DNA of 64,000 nt from CAWAMR01 sp963783095 (GCA_963783095.1 CAWAMR010000016.1:310001-374000), one strand, 5' to 3'; counted from the first letter of the stretch, positions 1-9,575 are shown. A program made the numbers and translations. Notes: generated by a model from the letters alone, not told the origin.

Positions 1-800
1 CGTAGTTTACTCAGGAACATCATTCGCATAACTCCTTCAGAAAGTGCAACAACCTCTGCAGAAATCGTTGTCGCCGGCGCATTTTGGGAGATTGTCCCGC
101 CCGCCAGTTGGGCCGTCGAAAGGATTCGATTCATGGGGACTATCGCATGTGCAGAGTGCGTCGTCAGGAGAGAAGCTAATGCGCCCGCAGAGAGAACGAT
201 ACCCCTTCTGCTCAACTGGACAACGAGCAATTTTCTCGCGGACATAAGGCGACCGACCAGAGTAGTCGGGGGAAGATTCAATTGTCTGGCAACTTCGCGC
301 TGAGGCCGGCCCTCGAGGTCGCAAAGCACAATCGCCAAACGCAACTTGTCTGGAAGTTGGGCCAACTCTTCATCCAAAATAGGCTGGACATCGTTCCATA
401 TTTCCGGGGGCAATATTTCGGGGTGCGGCATGGCAAGCACCTGCTTTTCCTTCGATCGGTAGCGAGTGAGTTTGGCTCGGGCCCGCAGTGCGGTGCGATG
501 TGCCACACCATAAAGCCAGTTACCGACCTGTTCTTGAGGGCGAATAGAACTTGCCCGGCGAGCGAGAACCAGAAACACTGCTTGCAAGGCATCTTCGGCA
601 ATATGCTGATCGCCAATGACGCGGCGACATACAGCGAAGACCATGGAGGCGTGTCTGCGAACCAAGGAGGTGAAGGCCGTTTCGCTGCGTTCGCGGATGA
701 ATTGTTTCAGAAGTTGACCGTCGCTCATCCCCGCGCCGTCGAGTATCAACGCCGAGGTTCGCAGGTAGGGAATGTAGTTCTGGAAGGATCGATGCGACAT
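1..800 (-). CDS. ECF RNA polymerase sigma factor with planctomycete C-terminal extension (3' end outside window)
   Basis: The minus strand reads without a break from an ATG at 800 down to the window edge. Region 2 contains the typical RRHASMVFAVCRRVIGD and QAVFLVLARRASS stretches, followed by NWLYGVAHRTALRARAK. Region 4 reads LAQLPDKLRLAIVLCDLEGR followed by a recognition-helix-like QREVARQLNLPPTTLVGRL. After that comes a hydrophobic Ala/Ser-rich tail (residues ~195-265) like the extension found in planctomycete ECF factors, where it often leads into a membrane segment or sensor domain. A GAGGAG ribosome-binding site at about 810-815 supports the 800 start; a second in-frame ATG lies at 727. 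Role: directs RNA polymerase to a stress or signalling regulon; the target genes cannot be told. Confidence 0.85.
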   Translation of the reverse strand, partial: MSHRSFQNYIPYLRTSALILDGAGMSDGQLLKQFIRERSETAFTSLVRRHASMVFAVCRRVIGDQHIAEDALQAVFLVLARRASSIRPQEQVGNWLYGVAHRTALRARAKLTRYRSKEKQVLAMPHPEILPPEIWNDVQPILDEELAQLPDKLRLAIVLCDLEGRPQREVARQLNLPPTTLVGRLMSARKLLVVQLSRRGIVLSAGALASLLTTHSAHAIVPMNRILSTAQLAGGTISQNAPATTISAEVVALSEGVMRMMFLSKL

Positions 801-878
801 TCGACAAACTCCTCAAAAAGCACTCTGCTCAAGAAGTTATTGTCTGCAAATCGATCTGCGCTCCGAAGAATTGAGATT

Positions 879-1646
879 TTATGGCGCAATCGCAGGGGCT
901 TGTATAGCGAGTCGAAGGTAGTCACTTGCCCTGTCTTGCCACAAACCCCGCGCTTTCGCCCTGCGGTTCGGCCAGTTCACTAGGTTCAGATGATCGGCAT
1001 TCCAGACTTCGCACGATTCGCCATACTCAGCGGATGTCACTGAAACCACGCCATCATTGGGTCCCTCATTCTCTCGAACAATCCACGAAGGAAAGAGCCA
1101 TTGCAACCCGAGAAGCGGTCGATTGCACTGACCTGCCACCGATCGATACTGTACCCCAGGCGCATCGACTACTTCTTCGTTGAACCGCTGACAACTTTCC
1201 GTCGTCAGATCGTAGAAAGCCTCGGTGGAAATCCCCATCCATCTGAAAAGAGGTGTGAGCAGCCAAGATAGGTGTCGAATGCCCCAATCCGCGAACGGAG
1301 TTCCGCGATGGGGCGTGCCGACCGTCGTCAAGGCGGATACGTGGTTTTCCATGCCCAGCTGTGAGATCATGTAGCGCGCATCCAGGCCACCCATGCTGTG
1401 ACCGATAATATGAACTCGCTCCGACGGGAAGGTTTCTTTGATATGACGGCGCAGTTCTGCCGCTCGTTTCGCGACACCTCGCGTCAAGCTGAGGCGGGGT
1501 GCAGAAACGCGGTAACCTGCCGAGCGCAATTCCTCAGTGATCCCAGGGAAATAGCGTTTGACGTTCCAGGGACCGACATGCAGTTGATCGAAGCCGAGCA
1601 GCCCGTGAACCAATACGATAGGGGCATGCAGATTCAAAACATCCAT
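879..1646 (-). CDS. Lipase-like alpha/beta hydrolase (triacylglycerol lipase family)
   Basis: A 255-residue alpha/beta hydrolase. The N-terminus has the oxyanion-hole motif VLVHGLLGFDQL (residues ~12-23). The nucleophile elbow is GHSMGG at ~86-91, followed by LDARYMISQ as in Pseudomonas-type lipases, and VGTPHRGTP follows as in that family. A plausible acid lies in the EGPNDGVVS stretch (~195) and the catalytic histidine in NADHLNLVNW (~218). No signal peptide is visible, so it is probably intracellular or uses a later export route. Predicted activity is hydrolysis of acylglycerol or ester bonds; substrate unknown. It ends about 80 bp before the divergent-facing sigma factor start and reads in the same direction as that gene. 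Confidence 0.8.
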   Translation of the reverse strand: MDVLNLHAPIVLVHGLLGFDQLHVGPWNVKRYFPGITEELRSAGYRVSAPRLSLTRGVAKRAAELRRHIKETFPSERVHIIGHSMGGLDARYMISQLGMENHVSALTTVGTPHRGTPFADWGIRHLSWLLTPLFRWMGISTEAFYDLTTESCQRFNEEVVDAPGVQYRSVAGQCNRPLLGLQWLFPSWIVRENEGPNDGVVSVTSAEYGESCEVWNADHLNLVNWPNRRAKARGLWQDRASDYLRLAIQAPAIAP

Positions 1647-1750
1647 ACTTATAACCGTGTAAAACGGATTTCCAATTCGTGAGTTTTTGGGGGTAGCAGG
1701 CGGAAACCCAGTATCACTATATCTTCACACAAACTAAACAAGAGGTAAAC

Positions 1751-2661
<911 letters not shown>

Positions 2662-2758
2662 TTTTCCAGATTCTGATCCTAATCACGAAATCGGTTCGAA
2701 AAACGATGCTGAAAAACGAGAATTGTTTGTCTCAAAGTCTCGATCTGGAGTACTCTCG

Positions 2759-3677
2759 ATGTCTGCCACCGTGGTGAAAGACGCTTGGACACGTATTGAG
2801 ACGTGGTGCCGTCGCCACCACCCGCGCCTAATGGAAGTCCTCAACCCCGGCGCGTCTCAAGAGGAATTGTTAGCGATCGAACGCACGATCGATCAGCTGC
2901 TGCCTGAAGACGTGCGTACCTCGCTGCTAATTCACAACGGTCAGGCGCAATCAGGGTGTCATTTTCTGTTCGGCCAGATCGATCTCGCCACATGCGAGAG
3001 AATCTCTTGGGAATTCTCTGGCTTGAAAGGATCCGGCGATCTGCGTCACTCTCCTGCTGATTACGGTTACACATTTTATCCAGAGAACGCCATAGCTCAT
3101 CGCTTTTACGAAGACAACTGGATTCCAGTTGCTTATGAGGACGGTTGTGGGAACTTTCTCGCGGTCGACCTAGCACCTGGACCAGGGGGCATAAGTGGTC
3201 AGGTCATTGATTTCGGGGCCGATATTTGCGATTTGGGCGTTCTGGCACGCGAGTTGGGGAGAGTTCTTACTCAGCTATGCGAAACTTCTTGAGTCGGGCG
3301 TTCTTACGGAAATCAGTTCGGACACTGACAATTGGATGGACGAATTCTACCCGGTGTTTGGCCGCGCCTGCCTCGACGCACTGGTTTTGTGGGCGATGGA
3401 TGGACGTTGGCCGATTGTGGACTTTGACGAGTCGTGGCGTACTGCCGACGTAATGGTTGTGGCCACGCACATCGACGAAACGCGCGACTTCTCGACAATG
3501 CCAATCTTGGCGGACGCCTTGCGAGAGTCAGGTTGTCAACAGAAGGCCATCCTCAACCATTGTTGCGACTCCACATGCAAACACGCACAAGGGTGCTGGG
3601 TGGTAGATTCAATATTGCGGGGCAAAGTGCAAAACGGCAGATGGTGCAACGTGTTTCCCAGAGAGCCACAGACCTGA
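2759..3677 (+). CDS. SMI1/KNR4-type protein, frameshifted
   Basis: The first frame (start ATG 2759, ends 3292) encodes a SMI1/KNR4-like domain: HHPRLMEVLNPGASQEEL, then LLPEDVRTSLLIHNGQ, a WIPVAYEDGCGNFLAVDL stretch near residue 120, and GQVIDFG. Near position 3250 the homology continues in the next frame (SWGEFLLSYAKLLESG), which runs to 3677 and ends in a MPILADALRESGC ... GCWVVDSIL module that I associate with planctomycete hypothetical proteins. One indel near 3250 joins both parts into a protein of about 305 residues. SMI1/KNR4 domains are common in immunity proteins of contact-dependent toxin systems and in other accessory proteins; the specific role here is unknown. Confidence 0.65.
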
Positions 3678-3865
3678 GCTCTGCGGACAGTCGAGCGACG
3701 AGGCAGAACGCAAATGGCAACATCACACATCGCTCAAATGGACGGCTTTGGCGTTTGTAGGTCGTGATTGCCTGAACCATCGCCGCCACACAGTCTGTCG
3801 TTGAAGCAATCCAAAGGGCGACAGTTTTTGAGAGTCGGATCCTACCATAGTTGCGGAGATTGTAG

Positions 3866-4309
3866 ATGGAAAAGGCCCGGTATAGCGATCTCCCAAGGTT
3901 CAATTATCACCCAAGCCCATTTTCAACACGGGCGCTGGTGGACTCCGAAGACACTTGCGACTGCTGCGGGCTGGCTCGTGGATTTATGTACGACGGCCCC
4001 GTTTACTGCTCGGAAAATGTCGAACACGTCTGCCCATGGTGCATTGCGGATGGCTCGGCGGCCGCAAAATGGCACGCCCAATTCACTGACGCGGATTTCT
4101 GCGACCGGCATTTTGAAAGGCTTGAGTTGCCTCGCGAGATCGTCGAAGAGGTGTTGTGCCGCACGCCGGGTGTAATCGGTGCCTTGCAGCCAGTCCATTG
4201 GTGGGTACATTGTCAGGACGCGGCAGAGTTTGTAGGAGTGGAAGACGATCGTTTACGGTTTCGGTGCCGGACATGCCGAAAACATTGGAGCTACAAGGAT
4301 CTCGACTAA
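3866..4309 (+). CDS. CbrC-like (UPF0167) zinc-binding protein
   Basis: A 147-residue cysteine-rich protein with the pattern of the CbrC family: LPRFNYHPSP near the N-terminus, CDCCGLARGFMYDGPVYC at ~32-49, HVCPWCIADGSAAAKWHAQF at ~56-75, and a C-terminal CRTCRKHW pair of cysteines. The spacing of the CxxC pairs suggests one or two structural zinc sites. In Escherichia coli the family member affects colicin E2 tolerance, but the biochemical function is unknown. It is a single open frame with no disruption, next to the SMI1-type gene; both kinds are found among accessory, immunity-like proteins. Confidence 0.7.
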   Translation: MEKARYSDLPRFNYHPSPFSTRALVDSEDTCDCCGLARGFMYDGPVYCSENVEHVCPWCIADGSAAAKWHAQFTDADFCDRHFERLELPREIVEEVLCRTPGVIGALQPVHWWVHCQDAAEFVGVEDDRLRFRCRTCRKHWSYKDLD

Positions 4310-4463
4310 TTCGTCGCCGAAGAAGGCACTGGCGCGACACGAGGGTCACCATCTCCTTACGCGACCTGCGGAGCCGTCGCCAATTTTTGAGTCCACACCG
4401 TTTGCAGTTGGTTCGGCGTCCCGCTGAACTCAGAGTTCGGGGACAGTGGAAAGAGGAGCGATT

Positions 4464-4958
4464 ATGGCAGAGACAACGCAGATCAACCTATCGCGAGCGC
4501 TGAAGCTCAAGAACCGTGTTGTCCACAGATTATCGCAACTCGATACTCAGATCACTACATGCAATAGCGTCATCGAGGATAACCAAGAATACGATGTCCG
4601 CCAACTCTACAAGGCTCGGCTACTGCTGGCAGAGCAATTGGTTAAACCATCGACCAGGCACGGCGTTCGTCGGACGAAGGCCGGGGCAGGCAACGAGGTT
4701 GGGCCGTCCGCGTGGGCGGCCCTCGGCGGGCAACCGCCGGGCATGTGGCAACCTTTCATCTATAACGTGCCCGATCCAGACGCGGATACCGATTTCAAGA
4801 CTCAAGGTTCCCCGCTCCGACTGGTGACGAGCGATTCGATGATTGAACCTGTAGCCCGCAACTTTCATTCCTGTCTGTCTCAACTGAAGTTCGTGTGCAC
4901 TGTGTCCTGGTCAACCAATGTTGTGTCCCCTCTCCCCTGTACTCAGGGGAGAGGTTAG
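4464..4958 (+). CDS. Small hypothetical protein, probably frameshifted after residue ~62
   Basis: A GAGG ribosome-binding site precedes the ATG at 4464. The first ~62 residues are polar and helical (INLSRALKLKNRVVHRLSQL and DVRQLYKARLLLAEQLV) and resemble a bacterial hypothetical family of that form with an N-terminal RALKLKNRV motif. After about 4650 the composition turns random and the frame runs into a repeat hairpin at 4922. TIDQARRSS in another frame just downstream may be the true continuation. Function unknown. Confidence 0.4.
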   Translation: MAETTQINLSRALKLKNRVVHRLSQLDTQITTCNSVIEDNQEYDVRQLYKARLLLAEQLVKPSTRHGVRRTKAGAGNEVGPSAWAALGGQPPGMWQPFIYNVPDPDADTDFKTQGSPLRLVTSDSMIEPVARNFHSCLSQLKFVCTVSWSTNVVSPLPCTQGRG

Positions 4959-5058
4959 GGTGAGGGGAAGAGCCTGCCACCTTCCGGGACACTGGTCTTT
5001 TATGGTGGTAGGTTCATCCCCTCACCCTGACCCTCTCCCCTGAGTACAGGGGAGAGGG
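4922..5058. repeat. Long interrupted inverted repeat (MITE-like intergenic hairpin)
   Basis: The left arm (about 4922-4966) and the right arm (about 5018-5058) are near-perfect reverse complements. Each arm itself holds the palindrome CTCTCCCCTGTACTCAGGGG or its complement. There is no open reading frame. It sits between the 4464 gene and the end of the Kelch-like gene, and could fold as a large hairpin in transcripts of either side. Confidence 0.75.
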
Positions 5059-5140
5059 AATTGGTGCTGGTTCGCCCGCGATTTACACTTGTGGGCAATT
5101 GTCAGCCGATTGGAGACGGGGACAAAGAAGAAAGTGGTCG

Positions 5141-6469
5141 CTACTTTCCCTCCATCACCCTCTTGTACCTGTAGACCGACATAGTACCTTGGTCATCGCT
5201 ATCGCCCGCACAATGGATGAAGTGTGCGTTCAAGTGCGGGCTATAGAAGCCATTGGGACAGTTGGCGATCTGCTTGGGCATGGGCAGCGGCGCATCGGTC
5301 CAGGCGTTACGCGCTGGATCGTAGATGTAGATTCCCAGAGCCTTCGTACCCGGGTTGAAGTCGCCGTCCGGCGTCATGGGCTGCGGCAAGCGGTGATAGA
5401 AAAGGACGACGACATCATTGGCCGAATCGTAGTGCATGAGCGCCTGATTTGGGCCGTAGCGATTGCAGCCTGCACACGCCTTCCCTTTGGGTTGCAGATC
5501 GACCCAGGCATTCGTCTTCACGTCGTAGCACCAGAAAGCGTTTTTTCCCGGACCAACAACGGGATAGTAGCCGCCGCCCAGGTAAATCCGGCCTCGCTTG
5601 GTATCGAGACAGGCGTTGGCGTCGATGCCGAATGGCGGCTTCGGCCCAGTGGGCTTGATATTGGTCCAGACATTTTTCTTCGGATCGTAGAGCCATGCAT
5701 CCGTGCCGCCAACCCATAAGAACATCTGCTGGATGCCGGGGACATAGACGGCCACACCAATTCTGCTGCCGTTGCCGGCCCCCGGCCAGACACCTTTGAT
5801 TTTGGCAATCTCAAATTGGCCGGTCGAGGCGTTGTACATCCAGGGACTGCAATCGACCGGACACAAAGGCCATTTGTAGCCGCCCCAAGCCTTGCGACGC
5901 TCGCCGAACAGCGGCAGGTAGTTGCCGACAGGGCAGGGCATGAACATGAATTTGTTGCGGTCGGTGTCATACGTCACCATGGCGAAGCCGTGGCCCATTT
6001 GCGCCACGGGAATCGGCTGGCCGGTTTCATCGACCTCAAAACCATCGGCACTCATCTTCAAGTAGATATTCTTGATGTCGGTGCCGGGATGCAGACAGAT
6101 CCAGCGATGGCCGTTGACGTCATAGGCCCACAGATCGTCCATGTAGCGGTTGGTTTGCTTGTTGTACCAGCCGTGAATCCCTTCGCCGCAAAGGAAGGCC
6201 GCATTCAGGTCCGGCGCGTAGGGGAAGACGGAACCCCACGATCGACCTCGTGCCTTGCCCCACTTGGGATCCTCGGCCGGTGTACCGAGCGCAAGCCAGG
6301 CGTTGTCTGCGAGCGCCTTGATCTTGTCGATGTGCGGCCCCGGCATGGTCGGCAAGGATGCGAGCGGACCCATGCGTGCGCTTTTCTCGGCGGCGAATGT
6401 GGTCGGTAGTGCTGCGCTCAGCGCCCCAATCGCGCACAGTACCGCCGTCATCCGGATCGTGATTTTCAT
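5141..6469 (-). CDS. Secreted Kelch-like beta-propeller protein
   Basis: 442 residues. Residues 1-26 form a signal peptide (MKITIRMTAVLCAIGALSAA, cleavage expected near TFAAEK). The mature part has repeated blades with pairs such as DDLWAYDVNGHRWICL, CSPWMYNASTGQFEIA, TDAWLYDPKKNVWTNI, NAFWCYDVKTNAWVDL and GIYIYDPARNAWTDAPLPMP, the typical Kelch/galactose-oxidase-like blade pattern of aromatic residue, D, N/K and W. Predicted to be exported and to bind ligand or polymer; enzymatic activity cannot be assigned. The frame is intact. About 300 bp of AT-richer DNA upstream (6470-6768) should hold its promoter. Confidence 0.75.
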   Translation of the reverse strand: MKITIRMTAVLCAIGALSAALPTTFAAEKSARMGPLASLPTMPGPHIDKIKALADNAWLALGTPAEDPKWGKARGRSWGSVFPYAPDLNAAFLCGEGIHGWYNKQTNRYMDDLWAYDVNGHRWICLHPGTDIKNIYLKMSADGFEVDETGQPIPVAQMGHGFAMVTYDTDRNKFMFMPCPVGNYLPLFGERRKAWGGYKWPLCPVDCSPWMYNASTGQFEIAKIKGVWPGAGNGSRIGVAVYVPGIQQMFLWVGGTDAWLYDPKKNVWTNIKPTGPKPPFGIDANACLDTKRGRIYLGGGYYPVVGPGKNAFWCYDVKTNAWVDLQPKGKACAGCNRYGPNQALMHYDSANDVVVLFYHRLPQPMTPDGDFNPGTKALGIYIYDPARNAWTDAPLPMPKQIANCPNGFYSPHLNAHFIHCAGDSDDQGTMSVYRYKRVMEGK

Positions 6470-6768
6470 TGCCTCACTCGTTTTCTAAATCCGCTTTGCA
6501 AAGTCAAATGTTCCTTCTGTTGTAGTTTTCCGAGAGTCGATCGCGATCAAATTCGCGTTTTCGCGATTCAATTCGATTTCAAAGGGGTTGAGACTTTCCC
6601 GTGGAATTACCAGTCATCTCCTGTCGACTGCACCGCGCAATTCGTGCTTGCGCAGACACATGGCGATTTTGTGCCGTCCGAGTCGAGCGACGAAGAGTTG
6701 CAGCAAGCCCTAGCCCAAGGTCACTGACTGGTCGGCGAGACGTGGGCTGATTGAGTTACGCAGACTTC
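6470..6768. other. Intergenic stretch with possible coding remnant
   Basis: No complete gene was found. On the + strand a frame at about 6560-6727 reads FPWNYQSSPVDCTAQFVLAQ and then ends in a stop. It looks like protein sequence, but there is no start codon or ribosome-binding site, so it may be the remnant of a lost gene. The part nearest 6470 probably holds the promoter of the Kelch-like gene. Confidence 0.3.
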
Positions 6769-7867
6769 TCAAGAAAGAGCTGAAACTCTTCCATTCAGCA
6801 AGACATCATCTCCAATGGTTTCCACTTCCCAGTTCTGAACGGGAATGCTTTCCCCAACCTGCCCGATGCCCTGTCCACCGACCGGCCCAAACGCGCCCTC
6901 CCCGCCGAATAATTTCGGCGCAATGAACGCCCACACCTCATCCACCACTTTGGCATCGAAGAACTTGCCCAGAACCCCTCTCCCGCCCTCAACCAGCACA
7001 TTGGTCATCTTGCGCTGTCCCAGTTCTCGCAAGATGGCGTGAATGGAAAGATTCCCATCCTCCTGCGTCTCGGTGCCAAAAACCTCACATCCCGCATCTC
7101 GAAACGCGCTCAACGCTGGAATGTTCTCGGTCGTCGTGAAGATCAGCACTGGAGCTTCCGCAATAGTCTGGGTCAACTTGCATGGAAAGGGCAAGGGATG
7201 CTTTCCGGTCGTAAGGATTACGCGGGTTGCGACGCGAGGCCCCGCTGGTCGAGCGGTCAAGAGAGGATCGTCGGCGATGACCGTACCGCTGCCGACGATG
7301 ATCGCATCCATCTTGCCGCGCAGCTCGTGAACGCGGGCGCGGCGCTTTCCCCCGTTATCCATTTTGACTGGCCGGTATGCGTGGCAATCTTGCCGTCGAG
7401 CGTCATCGCCCATTTTGCATGAACCCACGGTAAACTTGCGCAAGAGTTTGAGGTAGGGTGCGTTTATGCTCCGAGCAGCGGGCCCCCCGATGCCGATTTC
7501 GACATCGACCCCCGCTCCTCGGAGTCGTGCCGTTCCTTTGCCTGCAACCTGGGGGAAGGGATCGAGCATGGCGGCAACGACTCGATGGATGCCCGCTCGG
7601 AGTACGGCATCTGTGCATGGAGGCGTTTTGCCGTGGTGACAGCAAGGTTCGAGGGTGACGTAGAGCGTTGCTCCCCGTGCCATTTCTCCGGCGGCAGTCA
7701 GCGCATGAACCTCGGCATGAGCCTGGCCATACGCGCTGATGCCAGCCTTCACCGACAACTCGGCCGTCCTTGACGACGACCGCACCCACCAGGGGATTGG
7801 GTTCGACAGCACCTCGACCGCGAATCGCGAGTTCGAGTGCCCGCTGCATGTAGTCTAAGTCGTTCAT
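6769..7867 (-). CDS. ribD: Bifunctional riboflavin biosynthesis protein RibD (deaminase/reductase), frameshifted
   Basis: It starts at an ATG at 7867 (MNDLDYMQRALELAIRGRG, VEPNPLVGAVVVKDG). After an indel near 7780 it continues in another frame with the zinc-site motifs HAEVHAL and PCCHHGKTPPC of the deaminase domain. The reductase domain follows (MDAIIVGSGTVIADDPLLTAR, NVLVEGGRGVLGKFFDA). A compensated pair of shifts around 7345-7440 hides the conserved KWAMTLDGKIATHTGQSKWI segment. The rebuilt length of about 365 residues is normal. It catalyses deamination and then side-chain reduction of the pyrimidine intermediate of riboflavin synthesis in the cytoplasm. As the step is essential in organisms that make riboflavin, the indels are more likely errors in the sequence than real lesions. 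Confidence 0.88.
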
Positions 7868-8197
7868 GAAAGGTAGGATCGCATGGATGAGATCGGGAGC
7901 CGAGGTTCGGGATCGAAAAAAGAATCCGAACAATTTTCGCAAATGAGGCGAACCATCTACAAGATCGAGCGTCTATTGTATGTGAGCCTGAGAAAACCAA
8001 GTGACAGGTAAGAACAAACTACACCCATAACGATACTGAAAATCCATGACCGCTTTAACCCTATCCCTGAAACTCGAACGCCTCGCCGCCTGCGAAAGCC
8101 GGCGAATAAGTGATCGCTGCGTCGATTGCTCCATGGCGTATCGTCATAGCGGTCATGATCCAGGGTAACCTTCAACGGAAAAGCATGGCGACATGCA
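7868..8197. other. Intergenic region, no gene recognised
   Basis: Upstream of ribD and before the tRNA array I see no convincing coding frame. The interval probably holds the ribD promoter. Confidence 0.5.
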
Positions 8198-8236
8198 AAG
8201 GCCGAGGGTTACCACCAGTAACCCCCGGCCTTTTTT
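8198..8236 (+). terminator. Rho-independent terminator-like hairpin
   Basis: AAAGGCCGAGGGTTAC, a short loop, then GTAACCCCCGGCC followed by TTTTTT. The stem of about 15 pairs and the T run on the + strand fit an intrinsic terminator lying just before the first tRNA gene. It would shield the array from + strand read-through. Confidence 0.7.
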
Positions 8237-8254
8237 CGTTGGCTGGAAACATAT

Positions 8255-8325
8255 GGTCCGTTGGTCTAACGGAAGGACGCTGGTCTTTCAAGCCGGAGAC
8301 AGGGGTTCAACTCCCCTACGGACTA
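8255..8325 (+). tRNA. tRNA-Glu(TTC)
   Basis: Acceptor GGTCCGT pairs with ACGGACT. The anticodon loop CTTTCAA gives TTC at 8287-8289 and the T arm is AGGGG-TTCAACT-CCCCT. No CCA is encoded; the bases after the discriminator A are CT. First gene of the array. Confidence 0.9.
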
Positions 8326-8374
8326 CTATCGGAAGGGATGAAGGATGAAGGATGAAAGATGAAAGAAAACAAAG

Positions 8375-8445
8375 GCACCCGTGGTGTAAAGGTAGCACAC
8401 TGTCTTGCCATGGCGGAAGCGCGGGTTCAAGTCCCGCCAGGTGCT
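8375..8445 (+). tRNA. tRNA-Gly(GCC)
   Basis: Acceptor GCACCCG/CAGGTGC with one C-A mismatch. Loop TTGCCAT gives anticodon GCC at 8407-8409; T arm GCGGG-TTCAAGT-CCCGC. No CCA; discriminator T followed by CT. Confidence 0.9.
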
Positions 8446-8494
8446 CTGTTCGTTGATCGAGGCGACCCCGCCGATTTCAGGCGGACCCCTCAAT

Positions 8495-8568
8495 GCCCCT
8501 GTGGAGCAGCGGCTTAGCTCGCCACTCTGTCACAGTGGAGGTCGCGGGTTCAAATCCCGTCAGGGGCG
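8495..8568 (+). tRNA. tRNA-Asp(GTC)
   Basis: Perfect acceptor GCCCCTG/CAGGGGC. Anticodon stem CCACT/AGTGG with loop CTGTCAC, GTC at 8529-8531. Discriminator G, as usual for Asp, followed by CT and not CCA. Confidence 0.93.
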
Positions 8569-8597
8569 CTTTTGGAAGGTTGGCACGGAAAGCCCAA

Positions 8598-8658
8598 TCC
8601 GAGCCTGAAGCGTTAGCGAAGAGAAAGCTTGTCACTTCGCTAACGCTTCAGGCTCGGA
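8598..8658. repeat. Perfect 24-bp inverted repeat between tRNA genes
   Basis: The arms 8598-8621 and 8635-8658 are exact reverse complements with a 13-base loop. It lies in the tRNA-Asp/tRNA-Leu spacer and contains no gene. It could form a strong hairpin in the array transcript. Confidence 0.9.
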
Positions 8659-8669
8659 AAGAAGAAGAT

Positions 8670-8743
8670 GGCACGGTACGCCAACTGGCAGAGCGGCCAA
8701 GCTCAAACCTTGGAATGTGTGGGTTCGACTCCCACCCGTGCTA
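8670..8743 (+). tRNA. tRNA with Leu anticodon CAA, short variable loop
   Basis: Acceptor GGCACGG/CCGTGCT, D stem CGC/GCG, anticodon stem CCAAG/CTTGG with loop CTCAAAC (CAA at 8704-8706), T arm GTGGG-TTCGACT-CCCAC. Only 5 bases (AATGT) separate anticodon and T stems, whereas bacterial tRNA-Leu normally has a long class II variable arm. Discriminator A73, the leucine identity base, is kept. It is followed by CT. Confidence 0.8.
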
Positions 8744-8750
8744 CTGAAGA

Positions 8751-8840
8751 GGGTCGTGCTCCCGTGCGGCGGTCTGTAAAACCGCTGTCGTGAAATAAGC
8801 CGGGTGCGTCGACGAAGAGGTTCAATTCCTCCGCGACCCA
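8751..8840 (+). tRNA. tRNA-Tyr(GTA)
   Basis: Acceptor GGGTCGT/GCGACCC, anticodon stem GCGGT/ACCGC with loop CTGTAAA (GTA at 8776-8778). A long variable arm of about 25 bases is present, as expected for a class II bacterial tRNA-Tyr. Discriminator A, followed by TT. Confidence 0.9.
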
Positions 8841-8979
8841 TTGTTCGGTGAAGATCGGGCGCGAGATGCGGGGCGCGGGGCGCGAACCATTTGGTTCTTT
8901 GAAGATTCGATGTTCATGATTCCCTGAGGTGTCGAATTCCGCGCCCTGCGCCTCGCATCCCGCATCCCGACGACTGAAT

Positions 8980-9052
8980 GGCCCGTTCGTCTATTGGATC
9001 AGGACATCGGTTTCTCACGCCGGGAAGAGGGGTTCAATTCCCCTACGGGCTA
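8980..9052 (+). tRNA. tRNA-Glu(CTC)
   Basis: Acceptor GGCCCGT/ACGGGCT, anticodon loop TTCTCAC with CTC at 9014-9016, T arm AGGGG-TTCAATT-CCCCT. It closely resembles the first tRNA-Glu of the array and probably arose by duplication. No CCA; CT follows the discriminator. Confidence 0.88.
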
Positions 9053-9073
9053 CTGGATGGAAAGGAGGATTGC

Positions 9074-9322
9074 ATGAACAGGAACGTGATGTACCGCCAA
9101 TGCCGGCTGGTCAAGAAGATCCCCGGTGGCGAAGCCATGCAAATGTCGTGGATTCCTGCGGAGTTCGCGTCGATCAACAAGGTCGTCAAGCTCCGCGACG
9201 ACGAGGGAGCCTGGGACGACGGCTGGGTAATCCATGAGGTTGGGCACACGTTGTCGGAATCCGCGCTGACGAGATTCGATCAGTGGCGTCACCGACTCCA
9301 ACGTGAAACCTCGAAGGATTAG
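9074..9322 (+). CDS. Small conserved-looking hypothetical protein inside the tRNA array
   Basis: 82 residues, starting at an ATG 7 bases after a strong AAGGAGG ribosome-binding site. The sequence (MNRNVMYRQCRLVKKIPGGE, SWIPAEFASINKVVKLRDDE, WVIHEVGHTLSESAL) has a balanced, charged composition typical of a real cytoplasmic protein. No catalytic motif is evident. It lies between tRNA-Glu(CTC) and the CAG tRNA, on the same strand as the tRNAs. Function unknown; I have a vague impression of similar proteins in phages and in planctomycete tRNA arrays, which needs a search. Confidence 0.65.
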   Translation: MNRNVMYRQCRLVKKIPGGEAMQMSWIPAEFASINKVVKLRDDEGAWDDGWVIHEVGHTLSESALTRFDQWRHRLQRETSKD

Positions 9323-9360
9323 ATTTGCCGGGAGTGCCCACCCGGCGAAGGATTATCACT

Positions 9361-9437
9361 GGTGATGTAGCCCAACCTGGGTAGGAGGCGTCAGTTTCAG
9401 AAACTGAACAGTGTGGGTTCGAATCCCACCGTCACCA
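9361..9437 (+). tRNA. tRNA with Leu anticodon CAG, short variable loop
   Basis: Acceptor GGTGATG/CGTCACC, anticodon stem TCAGT/ACTGA with loop TTCAGAA (CAG at 9398-9400), T arm GTGGG-TTCGAAT-CCCAC. The variable region is only ACAGT, so again there is no class II arm although the anticodon is for leucine. Discriminator A, followed by CT. Confidence 0.8.
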
Positions 9438-9575
9438 CTTTCTGCGTAGGGCGGGTCGAGGCTTTGCGAGGCCCGCCGAATGCGGCACCTTTCTGCGTAG
9501 GGCGGGTCGAGGCTTTGCGAGGCCCGCCGAATGCGGCACCGATGGCGGGCCTTGCAAAGCCTCGACCCGCCCTAC
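9438..9575. repeat. 51-bp tandem direct repeat plus inverted copy
   Basis: Two head-to-tail copies of a 51-bp unit (9438-9488 and 9489-9539) are nearly identical. They are followed at about 9543-9575 by an inverted partial copy of the GGGCGGGTCGAGGCTTTGC core. It fills the spacer before tRNA(CAT) and has no gene of its own. Confidence 0.85.

Noticed and set aside
5099..6409. Plus-strand frames opposite the Kelch-like gene
   Set aside because: The minus strand encodes a full signal peptide and repeated blades; the reverse frames have no such structure.
8978..9073. Longer N-terminus for the small protein in the tRNA array
   Set aside because: It would read through the whole of tRNA-Glu(CTC); the ATG at 9074 has a strong ribosome-binding site.
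9438..9575. CRISPR-like direct repeats in the tRNA array
   Set aside because: Only two head-to-tail copies with no spacers between them and an inverted third copy; not a CRISPR array.
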